Source: Paramecium pentaurelia (Eukaryota; Ciliophora; Oligohymenophorea; Peniculida; Parameciidae). Taken from it: 64,000 nucleotides of DNA. Below are positions 15,401 to 27,829 of the stretch, piece after piece. Position 1 is the stretch's first letter. The number at the start of each line of letters is the position of its first letter. The DNA lies in NCBI GenBank assembly GCA_905183005.1, contig CAJJDO010000019.1:557989-621988 (forward strand), read 5' to 3'. The translations under genes and the position numbers were made by a program. The notes under the pieces are model-generated. The model ran no database searches and was not told where the DNA came from. It saw only the letters and a program-made list of their open reading frames with translations.

Positions 15401-18400
15401 TATTTGAAATAAACATGACTCTTTGGATGATGCTTCTCTACAACAATCATAATCATTATTAGGATTGCATTCTGATATTTTATTATTGGGTCCATAACAA
15501 TAATTCAGAAATTTACATTACTATGATTTATCAGTTTAATTATAACATGCTATTTTATTTAATCCACGTGAACAATTTTAATTATTTTCGATTGCAATTT
15601 CACATTATTTCAACTTTATATTATATTAACATGGTTAATCAGTAGTTTGTTCGCAAAATTGAAAAGAATTTATGTTTGTCAGTTCCAAACATTTAAATTT
15701 AAAATCCTTATTTATGTCAAAGAATTTACATTACTCTGATTTTAAATCATAATAGCAGTTTTATTTTTCAGTTTAAATTTAAATGCATCCTTATATATTT
15801 ACAGCTTCTTCACACTTGATAGAAAAATAATTTTTTGGTAATATTGCTATGCATTAGTCTTTAATGATAGAACAACCCTCAGTAATAATTTATTTACAGA
15901 GTTAAATTTAATTAGGCTTAACATCTTCACAAAATGCAATTAATTAATTAATATTTTTATAACATCTGTTATTCTAAAATGTACAATTCTTATTTCTTAT
16001 ACATGCTAGTTCATTGTACCCCTTTTTTTCAGTTTGATTATAATCACAATCCACTAAAGAAGTTTATGTAAGTACTTAACATCTTTTATATCTCATATCA
16101 TATTCACAAGCAACATCAATCGTTAATTAACAAAAGGCACCACTATTTACTTTTTCATAGTGAGAACATTGCTTATTTATGTAAGGATCCTCAATATTAA
16201 TTAATTTACAACTAAAATTTTCATATTTGCAAAATTAAGATGGTGTTTGGATATTAACACAGGTAAATTCATTTACAAGATCACTACACTTTAATTGTGT
16301 GAGTTCAAAATCCTAGACTTCAACGCATTCTTCACTTTAAGTTTTCCAGTAAGTCTTAATATTCCCTTTTGAATATCTTTCACAAGTATATTAATTAAAT
16401 GATATTTTATTATTCCAATTAAAATTATAAGATTAATTTTATTCTTATTAATCAAAAAATTTGCACTTATTTTCGATTAAATCGTAAAAACAAGGTATAT
16501 CTGTGCTTTTTGAACAAGTAATAGGATTAGTTTTAAATGATTGAATACATTAATTTAAATTAATAATATTAGTATCAATTTATTAACAACCTTTATTTTA
16601 ATTAAATATACAATATTATCCTTTAGTTTTAATTGAATAACATTTATCTTCATTAATAATATCTTCACATAATGCTGCTTTATTATAATCAAATATACAT
16701 TATTAATTAATAAATTTACAAAAATAACCTTTTGTTAAAAATAAACATCCTAATTTATTTAAACCAGGAGTTGAACATTAATATTAAAATTATATTAATT
16801 AATTATTAATAACTTAACAAGTATTACTTTTAATATTTAATCTACAACTTTTATCAATTCTACTAGAACAAATAGATGATTTAACAATAGCTTATGATAT
16901 TTCAAGAGATTCACAATTATCATTAAAATCTATTTATTAACATTTATTATTAATAAATTTACATTATGAAATTAATAAAGTACAACTTACCCAATTAATA
17001 TTCATTTCATTAAAACAACTAAAAGTATTTTTTAATATTATAGATTCTGTTGATTTACATTCTTTAGTAATATCATCATAATAACAAGCTGAAGTAGTTT
17101 TTTATAAACAAGCATATTTATTAGTAACGAATTTATAACAATCATCAATAAAAGGATCTCTATCAGATATATCAATACATATATTTTTAATTTCACTAAA
17201 TATTAAACATTTTGTATGAGTATTATCTAAAGAACTGCATAAACTTTTAGAATATTATAATTATTAATTTTTATCAAGTAATTCATTTATTGTNTTATAA
17301 TCACAATCCACTAAAGAAGTTTATGTAAGTACTTAACATCTTTTATATCTCATATCATATTCACAAGCAACATCAATCGTTAATTAACAAAAGGCACCAC
17401 TATTTACTTTTTCATAGTGAGAACATTGCTTATTTATGTAAGGATCCTCAATATTAATTAATTTACAACTAAAATTTTCATATTTGCAAAATTAAGATGG
17501 TGTTTGGATATTAACACAGGTAAATTCATTTACAAGATCACTACACTTTAATTGTGTGAGTTCAAAATCCTAGACTTCAACGCATTCTTCACTTTAAGTT
17601 TTCCAGTAAGTCTTAATATTCCCTTTTGAATATCTTTCACAAGTATATTAATTAAATGATATTTTATTATTCCAATTAAAATTATAAGATTAATTTTATT
17701 CTTATTAATCAAAAAATTTGCACTTATTTTCGATTAAATCGTAAAAACAAGGTATATCTGTGCTTTTTGAACAAGTAATAGGATTAGTTTTAAATGATTG
17801 AATACATTAATTTAAATTAATAATATTAGTATCAATTTATTAACAACCTTTATTTTAATTAAATATACAATATTATCCTTTAGTTTTAATTGAATAACAT
17901 TTATCTTCATTAATAATATCTTCACATAATGCTGCTTTATTATAATCAAATATACATTATTAATTAATAAATTTACAAAAATAACCTTTTGTTAAAAATA
18001 AACATCCTAATTTATTTAAACCAGGAGTTGAACATTAATATTAAAATTATATTAATTAATTATTAATAACTTAACAAGTATTACTTTTAATATTTAATCT
18101 ACAACTTTTATCAATTCTACTAGAACAAATAGATGATTTAACAATAGCTTATGATATTTCAAGAGATTCACAATTATCATTAAAATCTATTTATTAACAT
18201 TTATTATTAATAAATTTACATTATGAAATTAATAAAGTACAACTTACCCAATTAATATTCATTTCATTAAAACAACTAAAAGTATTTTTTAATATTATAG
18301 ATTCTGTTGATTTACATTCTTTAGTAATATCATCATAATAACAAGCTGAAGTAGTTTTTTATAAACAAGCATATTTATTAGTAACGAATTTATAACAATC

Positions 18401-21400
18401 ATCAATATAAGGATCTCTATCAGATATATCAATACATATATTTTTAATTTCACTAAATATTAAACATTTTGTATGAGTATTATCTAAAGAACTGCATAAA
18501 CTTTTAGAATATTATAATTATTAATTTTTATCAAGTAATTCATTTATTGTATTAACTTAATGAAAAGTACATTTATTATTAACAAATTTACATGTTTATT
18601 TTTAAGAAATACAAGCCCATTTATTTAATGAATCTATACATCCAATTTAATTATTTAAATTTTCTATACATTTTTAATCATTATCTATAAATTAACATTA
18701 TCCTATTGATCTATTAATACAACCAAATCTATTTAATCCATAACTATCACAATTAATTTTATCAGTTATAATAATTTCTCTACATTAATAATAATTATCT
18801 AAAAAACAACTTTAATTAATATTAATTGAAGAACAAATCCTTTTACTAAAATGTGTTATATATGCTGTTTATGAATAATTTAATGGAGATTCACATGATT
18901 AAATATTATTATTTATATCAGCTTATTCACATTCATAACTATCAGACCATACACATTATAAAATTGATTGATTTAAACATCCAAATTTATTTAAACCTTT
19001 ACATTATGTAATTTCTTAATTATCTATTATACATTTATTATTAATTAAATCCCATTAACATGATTATTTTAATGAATACATACAAAGATCTCTATTTAAT
19101 AATAACTTACAATCTCCTTACAATGGATCAAATTCTGTACAATAACCAATATTTATATCAAACCAACAATGATATGAAAATTAAATACAAGCTTCTCTAT
19201 TATATATTGAACACTCTCTACTATCTGATGCTGTTATTTTTTCAATTTATTTACATTCATAATTTTCCCATTTACACATTATATCTTTTGTCTTTTATAA
19301 ACATGCTTATTTATTTAAGAGATCACATGAATCAATGAACTCAACCGTTATTATTTTACAATATCTTTATACGTATTTGACTTATAATCCAGTACATCTA
19401 ATGCAAGCTGTTTTAGAAACAGAAATATTTATGAGAAGCTCACAAGTAAAATTTGTAGCATCTTCGCATATTTTAGAATAACGACAAGCTTATTCAACCA
19501 TTCCACAAATCAATTTTTTATTATCTGTTGATGTTGGTAATAGATTTACTTCGTAACACTAGTAATATTTGTTGGATTAATCTGGTAATAATTTTGGTGG
19601 TAATGCTGATAATTAACAATATCCTAACAAATCAAAGTCGCATTTGCATAAATCCACACACAAGGATCTACTGTAAGATCTATCGCATTTGCATAAAGTC
19701 TTATCTGAAAGAGAAACACATCTACCATTTGATAATCTACAATTATTTGATGCTCCAGCACACTTACCAATAGAAGGTTCTGAAACACTTTCACATGAAT
19801 AAGGCTCAACTACTTTTAATTCTTTGTCGCATCCTTTATAAACAATTGTAATTAATGGACACGAACTAGTTGCTACATTTTATTAGTTTCCATCCTTACA
19901 AATTAAAAAATTTGTTGTAACTGCATTACAAGTATTTCTATATTCATTTAAAGGTTCACTACTGAATCTACAAATATTTGTGAAATTATCACATTATTTT
20001 GTAGGCATTTTAGTATTTATTATACTATTACAATCTGGAACTTTATGCTCATTTCCTTCAAGTTAAATGCAGCCTCCTTAGTTTAGATCAAAATAACAAT
20101 TTTATTCTGTCATTTAAAGACATAGGGCCTTAGATACAACTTTTGAACATGTTAATTGGAGAAAAAAAAAACCAATACACTAAGAGCCCTAAAAAAGGAA
20201 TATTTTTTTCTCACATTTTGCTCCTTAAGTTTACCAAGATTGTGTAACATAAGGCGAGCAAGTTGAACTACATTATTCTTTGCTAACTGAACAATTAGAA
20301 TTTGTAAAATCACAATTTACATTATTGGTGCATTACTTATTGGAAGCGCAAGTGTCATTTGTAAATTAACATTTTCCAAGACAACTTTAATTTGCAGTTT
20401 ACTCTGGAACTATAACCTCTATTGGGGTTTTCTCTTTATCAGAACAATTAAATTTATCTGAAAAGTGAGATACTTAACAATATTATTAACAACTTTAGTT
20501 TCGTCTAACTGGTTGAATTATTTAACCATCATTACTGAACTCCGTATTTTAAATAAAAATCTCCTTGCAATCAGTAGAATTAAAACATAAATCATTTGTA
20601 TAATTACATCTACCTAAATTACAAGTTAATTAATTGCTTATTCCAGGAAAGCTAATATTATTAATTATTTTTTCTTCCTATATCACTATGCTATTGCATA
20701 AACTATTTTTAGAACAATAATGTTTTTAAAATATCCAAATATATTAATCTCTTGGATAAAAACGAATTTTATCAAATAGATAAACTAATTATTTGCTTAT
20801 TTTGCATGTATAATTATCCCAAAAACAAAATTTTTAATAATTGCATTATTAACCAAATTCATTATCTAAATGACATTAATATTCTCCATCATTACTATCT
20901 ATTTTATCAGATATCGAAGCACATCCTAATTTATTAACATATTAGCCTTATTTTTACAAATCTTAAAGTTCTAAACAAGTATCATCTTCTTTAACTAATA
21001 AACTTAAACAAGACATAGTCTTAAGTGAAAATTTACATGATTTTGGTATATTCATACACACTTCAATATTTATAGCGTATTTAGTTGAACATACACTTTA
21101 ATCCATGTCAAAAATTTTACATTTTTTGTTTGGAGGTATTTCATTTTAATCAAAATAACATTTTGAACCTTTTGTTAAAAATTAACATGCATAATTATTC
21201 ATTTAAATGTCAGAACATCCAAAATTTTATGAATCTAAGAGTAATTTGCACTTATAATTAATAGGATCAAATGTATAACCTGCACCAACTATTAAAGTAC
21301 AAGCCCATTCATTATATTAATTCTTAGGATTCTATTCTTCATATTGAAATTTTGTCATTTGTGTAAAATAAATACATTAAATATTTATAGCATCCCACAT

Positions 21401-24400
21401 ACAAGGTTGTTTGGTTACTTTCATACATAATATTTAATTTAAATTATTAGTACATTCCAATTCCTCTAGAGCTGTTCTATTCTGATAGCATTAACCTGTA
21501 ATATCATCCCATCTGCAATTTCCTTTTGTATTTTGATAACAACCTCTATTATTTAATCCATCTAGATTACAATCTTATGTTGTCCTAGTGGATGTAACAC
21601 AATAATCATTTTAAAATTCGCAAATTTAACCTTTTTTAGTTATTAAGGAACAAGTTCTTTGACTTACTTTACCTGTAGAGTTGAAATATGAGCAATTTTG
21701 ATCCAAAGGTGCATCAATACATTTATCTTAGGCAAGAGAAAATTGACAAGCTGAATATTAATTTTCAATGCAAGATCTAATATTTTGATTCTAATTACAA
21801 GTAAGGATTTCGTTTTATTCACCTTATGTAATTGTAACACATTTTAAATTTTTTTAATCCCATCTACAATATAAGTTGTGTGTAAGTCCTAAGCAAATAT
21901 TAGAATTTCCAGTTACACTTTCACAACTTTAATATTATGGATATGGTTGTCTAAGAAGTTTACAATTTTTGGCTTATTGATTATACTCAAAATATTTTTA
22001 ACTTGGGTTAGCAGCATTAATTGCCTCAATTGATAAACAAGCATAAATATTAAGAATGGCAGAAGATCTTGTAAAATCCATAAAGTTAACGTAATTTTTT
22101 AGGTTTAAATTTACACAAGCTATTCCATTATAATAACAAGTTTAAGTATTTGACCAATCTATCATATGACATGAATTTTTGTTCATTTAAGCACAAGTAA
22201 ATTTCTTTGAATTATAGTGAGTTTTAATACTATCAGGATTTGAGATATCTGCATCTAAATTTGTGAGTTCCTAACATCTGAAGTTATAAAAATAACAATA
22301 AACTCCTGGTTCTTGACTAGAGTATCTACTGCATGAATGTGCATTTATTCCTATGTCTTCATTTTCTGTACAACATTTAGTTGTACAATCTTTATATCTC
22401 ACCCTACAAATTTTTTGCTTATAATCATATTCACAATAACCATGATTTTGTTCCTCAAAAGTTTATGAAATACCTAAAATAATATTATTTGGATTATCCA
22501 TGATAATTGATGCACAAACATTGACATTTACTTGGAATTATATAAAATCTTCACATTTTTTATTTGGAAGTACCTCAACTTCTCTACATTATTAATACTA
22601 AGTAGACCATTAACACAATTAACCTTTTGTTTATATTGATAGACAAACTAATTTTGTTGGATTATTAGATAAGCATTCTAATTTTTAAATAACTGTTTAA
22701 GCTATTTGAATGTTTGAAGATGAAATTTCTACGAGACTCCAACATCTACCATTATCATAGTAACAATCTCCTTTAGCTTATTTACAACTAGCTGAGTTGA
22801 GCCCAAGATCATTACAATGCATTTCACCTTTTAATTAATTGATACATCCTTTCTCTTATTTAAAATATCTGCAAAATTCATTGCCATATTCTACTAATGC
22901 ACAAATTGATGGATTTGCAAATTTTAAATCTGTACAAGGAATTTATGAAATAGCATCTTTTTCTACAAATTTACAACTATTTTAATGCCATCTACAAAGA
23001 ATATTTTCTGTTGTGATAGATCCACATATTATTCTATTCAATCCTAAAGATATATCATAACATGTCACAGTTGCTAAGAATTAATTAGCCTTTTGTATTT
23101 CTTAGAAATTTTTATTGTTTTCATTATCTGTGCTTATTAATAATGGTACACACTGTGACATATTTTTATTATAATAACATCCCATATCATTATTTTCATA
23201 TACTTGTTAACATGCTTAATAATTTGCATTTTTTAAACTACTACAACTAGTTTCAAATGGTATTACTAAAATTTCTTTACAAGTCGAATCTATCCATTGA
23301 CAAATTTAATTTTATCTTGAAATACTTACGCATCCATATAGATTTAAATATGGAGTAGTACAATAATCATTTGGCGAGCTTTAAACACAATTTTTTGTTA
23401 TTTCATCATATTTACACATTTCAAGAGGTTTAGCAATTGCTTAACAAACATTTCCATTCACTTATAATTTAATGAAGTGATTGCAATTTAGATCTTGATT
23501 TATCTCTACATTTTAGCAACTTTATCCATTCCATTAACATAATTAACCTTTTGTTTTAATATTAATACAAGCAGCTTAATTTAATTATGATTAACATTGA
23601 TAATTACTTAGATCATCTTCTGATAAAGTTTAACAAAAACCTTAATTAAAAGTACAGTATTAGTTTTTAATAGATAAACATGCAGATTTTGTTAATCCAG
23701 GAGTATCACATTTTAATTATTGCAATTATTTTTAATTTATTTNNNNNNNNNNNNNNNNNNNNNNNNNNNNNNNNNNNNNNNNNNNNNNNNNNNNNNNNNN
23801 NNNNNNNNNNNNNNNNNNNNNNNNNNNNNNNNNNNNNNNNNNNNNNNNNNNNNNNNNNNNNNNNNNNNNNNNNNNNNNNNNNNNNNNNNNNNNNNNNNNN
23901 NNNNNNNNNNNNNNNNNNNNNNNNNNNNNNNNNNNNNNNNNNNNNNNNNNNNNNNNNNNNNNNNNNNNNNNNNNNNNNNNNNNNNNNNNNNNNNNNNNNN
24001 NNNNNNNNNNNNNNNNNNNNNNNNNNNNNNNNNNNNNNNNNNNNNNNNNNNNNNNNNNNNNNNNNNNNNNNNNNNNNNNNNNNNNNNNNNNNNNNNNNNN
24101 NNNNNNNNNNNNNNNNNNNNNNNNNNNNNNNNNNNNNNNNNNNNNNNNNNNNNNNNNNNNNNNNNNNNNNNNNNNNNNNNNNNNNNNNNNNNNNNNNNNN
24201 NNNNNNNNNNNNNNNNNNNNNNNNNNNNNNNNNNNNNNNNNNNNNNNNNNNNNNNNNNNNNNNNNNNNNNNNNNNNNNNNNNNNNNNNNNNNNNNNNNNN
24301 NNNNNNNNNNNNNNNNNNNNNNNNNNNNNNNNNNNNNNNNNNNNNNNNNNNNNNNNNNNNNNNNNNNNNNNNNNNNNNNNNNNNNNNNNNNNNNNNNNNN

Positions 24401-25897
24401 NNNNNNNNNNNNNNNNNNNNNNNNNNNNNNNNNNNNNNNNNNNNNNNNNNNNNNNNNNNNNNNNNNNNNNNNNNNNNNNNNNNNNNNNNNACAAGTCGAA
24501 TCTATCCATTGACAAATTTAATTTTATCTTGAAATACTTACGCATCCATATAGATTTAAATATGGAGTAGTACAATAATCATTTGGCGAGCTTTAAACAC
24601 AATTTTTTGTTATTTCATCATATTTACACATTTCAAGAGGTTTAGCAATTGCTTAACAAACATTTCCATTCACTTATAATTTAATGAAGTGATTGCAATT
24701 TAGATCTTGATTTATCTCTACATTTTAGCAACTTTATCCATTCCATTAACATAATTAACCTTTTGTTTTAATATTAATACAAGCAGCTTAATTTAATTAT
24801 GATTAACATTGATAATTACTTAGATCATCTTCTGATAAAGTTTAACAAAAACCTTAATTAAAAGTACAGTATTAGTTTTTAATAGATAAACATGCAGATT
24901 TTGTTAATCCAGGAGTATCACATTTTAATTATTGCAATTATTTTTAATTTATTTGATTACATCTTTAATTTAAGAAATCAAACATACAAAGACCCTCTTA
25001 TTCAGCACAAACATTAATGCTTACATCATATATTTCATTGCATTCAAGTTTTTAATCAAATTTAAAAGTAATGCATTCATTTTCTTTCCATTAACAGAAC
25101 AAATTAGGTTTTATAATAGATAAACATGCTAGTTTGTTTACTTTTTAAGTACATTCTGTTATTTCTGAAGGTTCTATGTTTTTACATTAATTATTATGAA
25201 ATAAACCTAATATAATCTATAAAATATTACACATTTCTGATTCAGTCTAAATTGATATACATCCTAATTGATTCAAACCCAAAGTTGAACATTTTAATTC
25301 TTTAAATTATATGTAATTAATTGAAACGCATTTATAATCTCCTTAAGGTCCTGAATTCATACCTTTATTATTTAAATCAAATACAAGGATTTTTTTGATA
25401 TTTAGCACAGAATTATGGAGTAACAGAAAAAGGATATATTTCCTCTTTAGAATAATCAGAAAATATTATTTTTTAAGAATCTTCGCAATAATTAACATTC
25501 CAAAAACAATCTTTATTTATTACACTTAAACAAGCATATTTTGAATATGAATTATCACAACCTAAATTTTTCAAATGGAAAATGTTAACTTCTCTGCATC
25601 CATTTTAAAATATACCTATATATATATTATATTCTACATCGTTATTCAATATTCCCACTCCCAGTTAATTAATTAATACAAGCATTCCGATTGAGATTAT
25701 AAGAGCATCCTAACTTTTGATTCTATATCTCCTGGCATTGATTCATAAATTCATCATACATGCCTATCATTAAATTATAAATTACAGTTAGAATCAGTTG
25801 TTAATAAAATACAAGCAATTGCATCATATTGATTAATACTACAGTTGCATTAGCAGTATTATATAGATAATACAATTATCAAAATTTGTTTTAACAT
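9419..25897 (-). CDS. Giant cysteine-rich surface-antigen-like protein, gene C
   Basis: The start ATG (25895-25897) begins MLKQILIIVLSIQYCQC, a clear signal peptide. Exons 25786-25897 (112 nt), 25638-25763 (126 nt) and 25385-25615 (231 nt) precede a long coding stretch. The three early introns are 22 nt, and each splits a TGT Cys codon after its T. The body consists of four-cysteine modules plus the conserved core shared by all four genes (about 19540-20240). A 22-nt intron (9617-9638, repeated at 11032-11053) precedes the last exon, which ends …SFSMLVCILW then TGA, a GPI-like hydrophobic tail. Because 9134-10547 is duplicated, the 3' end connected to the body is probably the copy at 10834-10836. 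Joins at 13975 and 17294 and the 748-N gap make the internal length uncertain. Its 5' third closely matches gene D. Role inferred: secreted, GPI-anchored coat protein. Confidence 0.75.
11032..11053 (-). other. 22-nt intron near the 3' end of gene C
   Basis: GTAAAA...TTTAG on the minus strand (duplicate at 9617-9638). Without splicing, a TGA appears within about 20 codons. With splicing the frame continues as a cysteine module (ACHFHCANHKNDIDC…) and the hydrophobic tail. Gene D has the equivalent intron at 38828-38849. Confidence 0.8.
12077..15875. repeat. Diverging direct duplication around single N (13975)
   Basis: The sequence from 12077 recurs from 13976 (offset 1899, a multiple of 3). 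The first ~1.1 kb is almost identical, with scattered single-base differences. Beyond about 13185/15085 the copies drift apart: the first copy follows the gene D version (43200-43980) and the second follows the gene A version (4900-5300 reverse complement). They are therefore two paralogs or alleles joined together, not one contig end seen twice. Confidence 0.75.
16038..18550. repeat. 1,256-bp direct duplication around single N (17294)
   Basis: Bases 16038-17293 recur as 17295-18550 (offset 1257, a multiple of 3). I see at least one mismatch (near 17160 versus 18415). Both copies are also near-identical to the reverse complement of 1804-3098 in gene A. Overlapping contigs of different alleles or paralogs are the simplest reading. 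Confidence 0.8.
23279..24954. repeat. 748-N gap flanked by 464-bp direct repeats, gene C
   Basis: N occupies 23743-24490. The 464 bp on its left (23279-23742) recur on its right (24491-24954). The separation is 1212 bp if the gap size is right. The same 464-bp block flanks the gap in gene D, which argues for a shared intragenic tandem repeat that could not be assembled, although an unmerged overlap would also produce this. Confidence 0.8.
25363..25384 (-). other. 22-nt intron 3, gene C
   Basis: GTATTT...TAAAG, phase 1, splitting a Cys codon. The unspliced frame contains TGA. Splicing restores a cysteine module in the frame used downstream. The 3' end is AAG rather than the more usual TAG or CAG. 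Gene D has the same intron with TCA in place of TGA, supporting that this TGA is intronic. Confidence 0.75.
25616..25637 (-). other. 22-nt intron 2, gene C
   Basis: GTAGAA...TATAG, phase 1, splitting a Cys codon. Unsplicing leads to TGA within about 15 codons. It is conserved at the same place in gene D (52432-52453). Confidence 0.8.
25764..25785 (-). other. 22-nt intron 1, gene C
   Basis: GTAATT...GATAG, phase 1, after exon 1 of 112 nt; it splits codon 38. Without splicing the frame reaches TGA a few codons later. It is conserved in gene D (52580-52601), and gene B has an intron at almost the same codon. Confidence 0.8.
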
Positions 25898-26704
25898 ATT
25901 TTATGCAAAGAGTATTTTTAATTTATATAATTTATTAATACATATTATCTTTTTATTTTTTAGGCTTTAATATTTATATCTTAATACCCTGGATCTTATC
26001 TCTAATATTATAATACAGTCTGCATTTTTACAATCAAAATAATTGATCCTGGAATTTAAAAAAATAACATATTTTTTAATTTTAATATAAATACACCCTA
26101 TTTTAATCATACATCTTTGTATATTGGATATGAGTTCTAATATTCCTTATTTAATATTATTGAGAAAAATAATATTTTATAATATTTTTGGCTAACCAAG
26201 AATAACTGATTTTTATCATAATAGACCTATATCAAATACTTTATTTTGATAAATATTATTTATACTCTAAAATATTACTTATTAATAACTTATCTTGCAT
26301 TCGATCAAGTCATTATTTGCAATTTAAGGGAAAGAAGAATTAATAGAAAACAGGAATTTAGAGTAATTAAATAATTATGAGAATATCTATTGCTCTTCTT
26401 TTATGATATCTCAAATAAAATAAAATTACATATTCTAAGTTATTCAAAAAGTTTAAAAAGAATTTAAATTGTGAAATTATTTTGAAATTTAATATGTTTA
26501 TACATTCACCAAGTATAATTATATTCAATTTAATAATTAAATCATAATTGTAAAATTAACAAAAAGTATTATTAGTATAGATTTTTTCATTTTGCTATTG
26601 TATGTGCATATTAAATAAAAAGCTTTAAATTTTAATTTGAAATTAAAACTTTTAAATTGTCAAATATTTTCTTCTAATTATAATAAAATATATTTATAGA
26701 TTTT
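25898..26704. promoter_or_regulatory. Intergenic region between divergent genes C and B
   Basis: About 0.8 kb of very A/T-rich sequence separates the start codon of C from the first copy of the start codon of B. It is the only space for both 5' flanks, so it should hold both promoters. No coding frame, tRNA or recognisable motif is seen. Most of it (from 26099) recurs at 27224-27829. Confidence 0.5.
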
Positions 26705-27222
26705 ATGCGCGAACATGTTTTGATTATTGTTTTAATAATTTCTTGTTGCTAGGCTGGAAATATTTGTAGCTTATACCCATTTAACCCTATATAATGCATT
26801 CAATAAACCTTAGATTCATTTTGTAAATTAAGTCTTTAATCAAGGTTAATATAATTATTTAGAAACAAAATGCATTGAATTCTATTAAACTGATTATGGA
26901 TGTATTAACAATTTGAACAGAAAAGCTTGCATTGCACAATAAATAGATAAATAAAATAATGAAGTTAGATGTATAATTTTAAAAATATAGCTTAGGTTTA
27001 TTTTAAAATAAATGTATGTAAACAACAAACTTACATTTAATGACTTTAGGATGTAATCCTAATTTCTCTAAATTCTCATGTCTTAATGTTATTAATTAAG
27101 ATTGTATATGGTAAGGAGAATGTAAGTAATATGAAACCCAAAATTATGACTAAAACATTGAGGAGGCCAGCTGTGAATCATATTATAATTAACCTGTAAC
27201 TCCTTAAATGTGTGCAAAAATA
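26705..27222 (+). pseudogene. Truncated extra copy of the 5' end of gene B
   Basis: Starts with the same ATG and signal peptide as gene B and carries the same first two introns, but ends at the N at 27223. It is identical by eye to 27830-28347. It is almost certainly an assembly duplicate and not a real second gene. Confidence 0.75.
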
Positions 27223-27829
27223 NTATTTTAATCATACATCTTTGTATATTGGATATGAGTTCTAATATTCCTTATTTAATATTATTGAGAAAAATAATAT
27301 TTTATAATATTTTTGGCTAACCAAGAATAACTGATTTTTATCATAATAGACCTATATCAAATACTTTATTTTGATAAATATTATTTATACTCTAAAATAT
27401 TACTTATTAATAACTTATCTTGCATTCGATCAAGTCATTATTTGCAATTTAAGGGAAAGAAGAATTAATAGAAAACAGGAATTTAGAGTAATTAAATAAT
27501 TATGAGAATATCTATTGCTCTTCTTTTATGATATCTCAAATAAAATAAAATTACATATTCTAAGTTATTCAAAAAGTTTAAAAAGAATTTAAATTGTGAA
27601 ATTATTTTGAAATTTAATATGTTTATACATTCACCAAGTATAATTATATTCAATTTAATAATTAAATCATAATTGTAAAATTAACAAAAAGTATTATTAG
27701 TATAGATTTTTTCATTTTGCTATTGTATGTGCATATTAAATAAAAAGCTTTAAATTTTAATTTGAAATTAAAACTTTTAAATTGTCAAATATTTTCTTCT
27801 AATTATAATAAAATATATTTATAGATTTT

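Noticed and set aside
23680..24575. Long ORFs across the N runs at 23.7 and 50.7 kb
   Set aside because: Open only because N is not counted as stop.
25370..25390. In-frame TGA in gene C as a nonsense mutation (gene D has TCA there)
   Set aside because: The position falls inside a 22-nt intron in both genes; splicing removes it.
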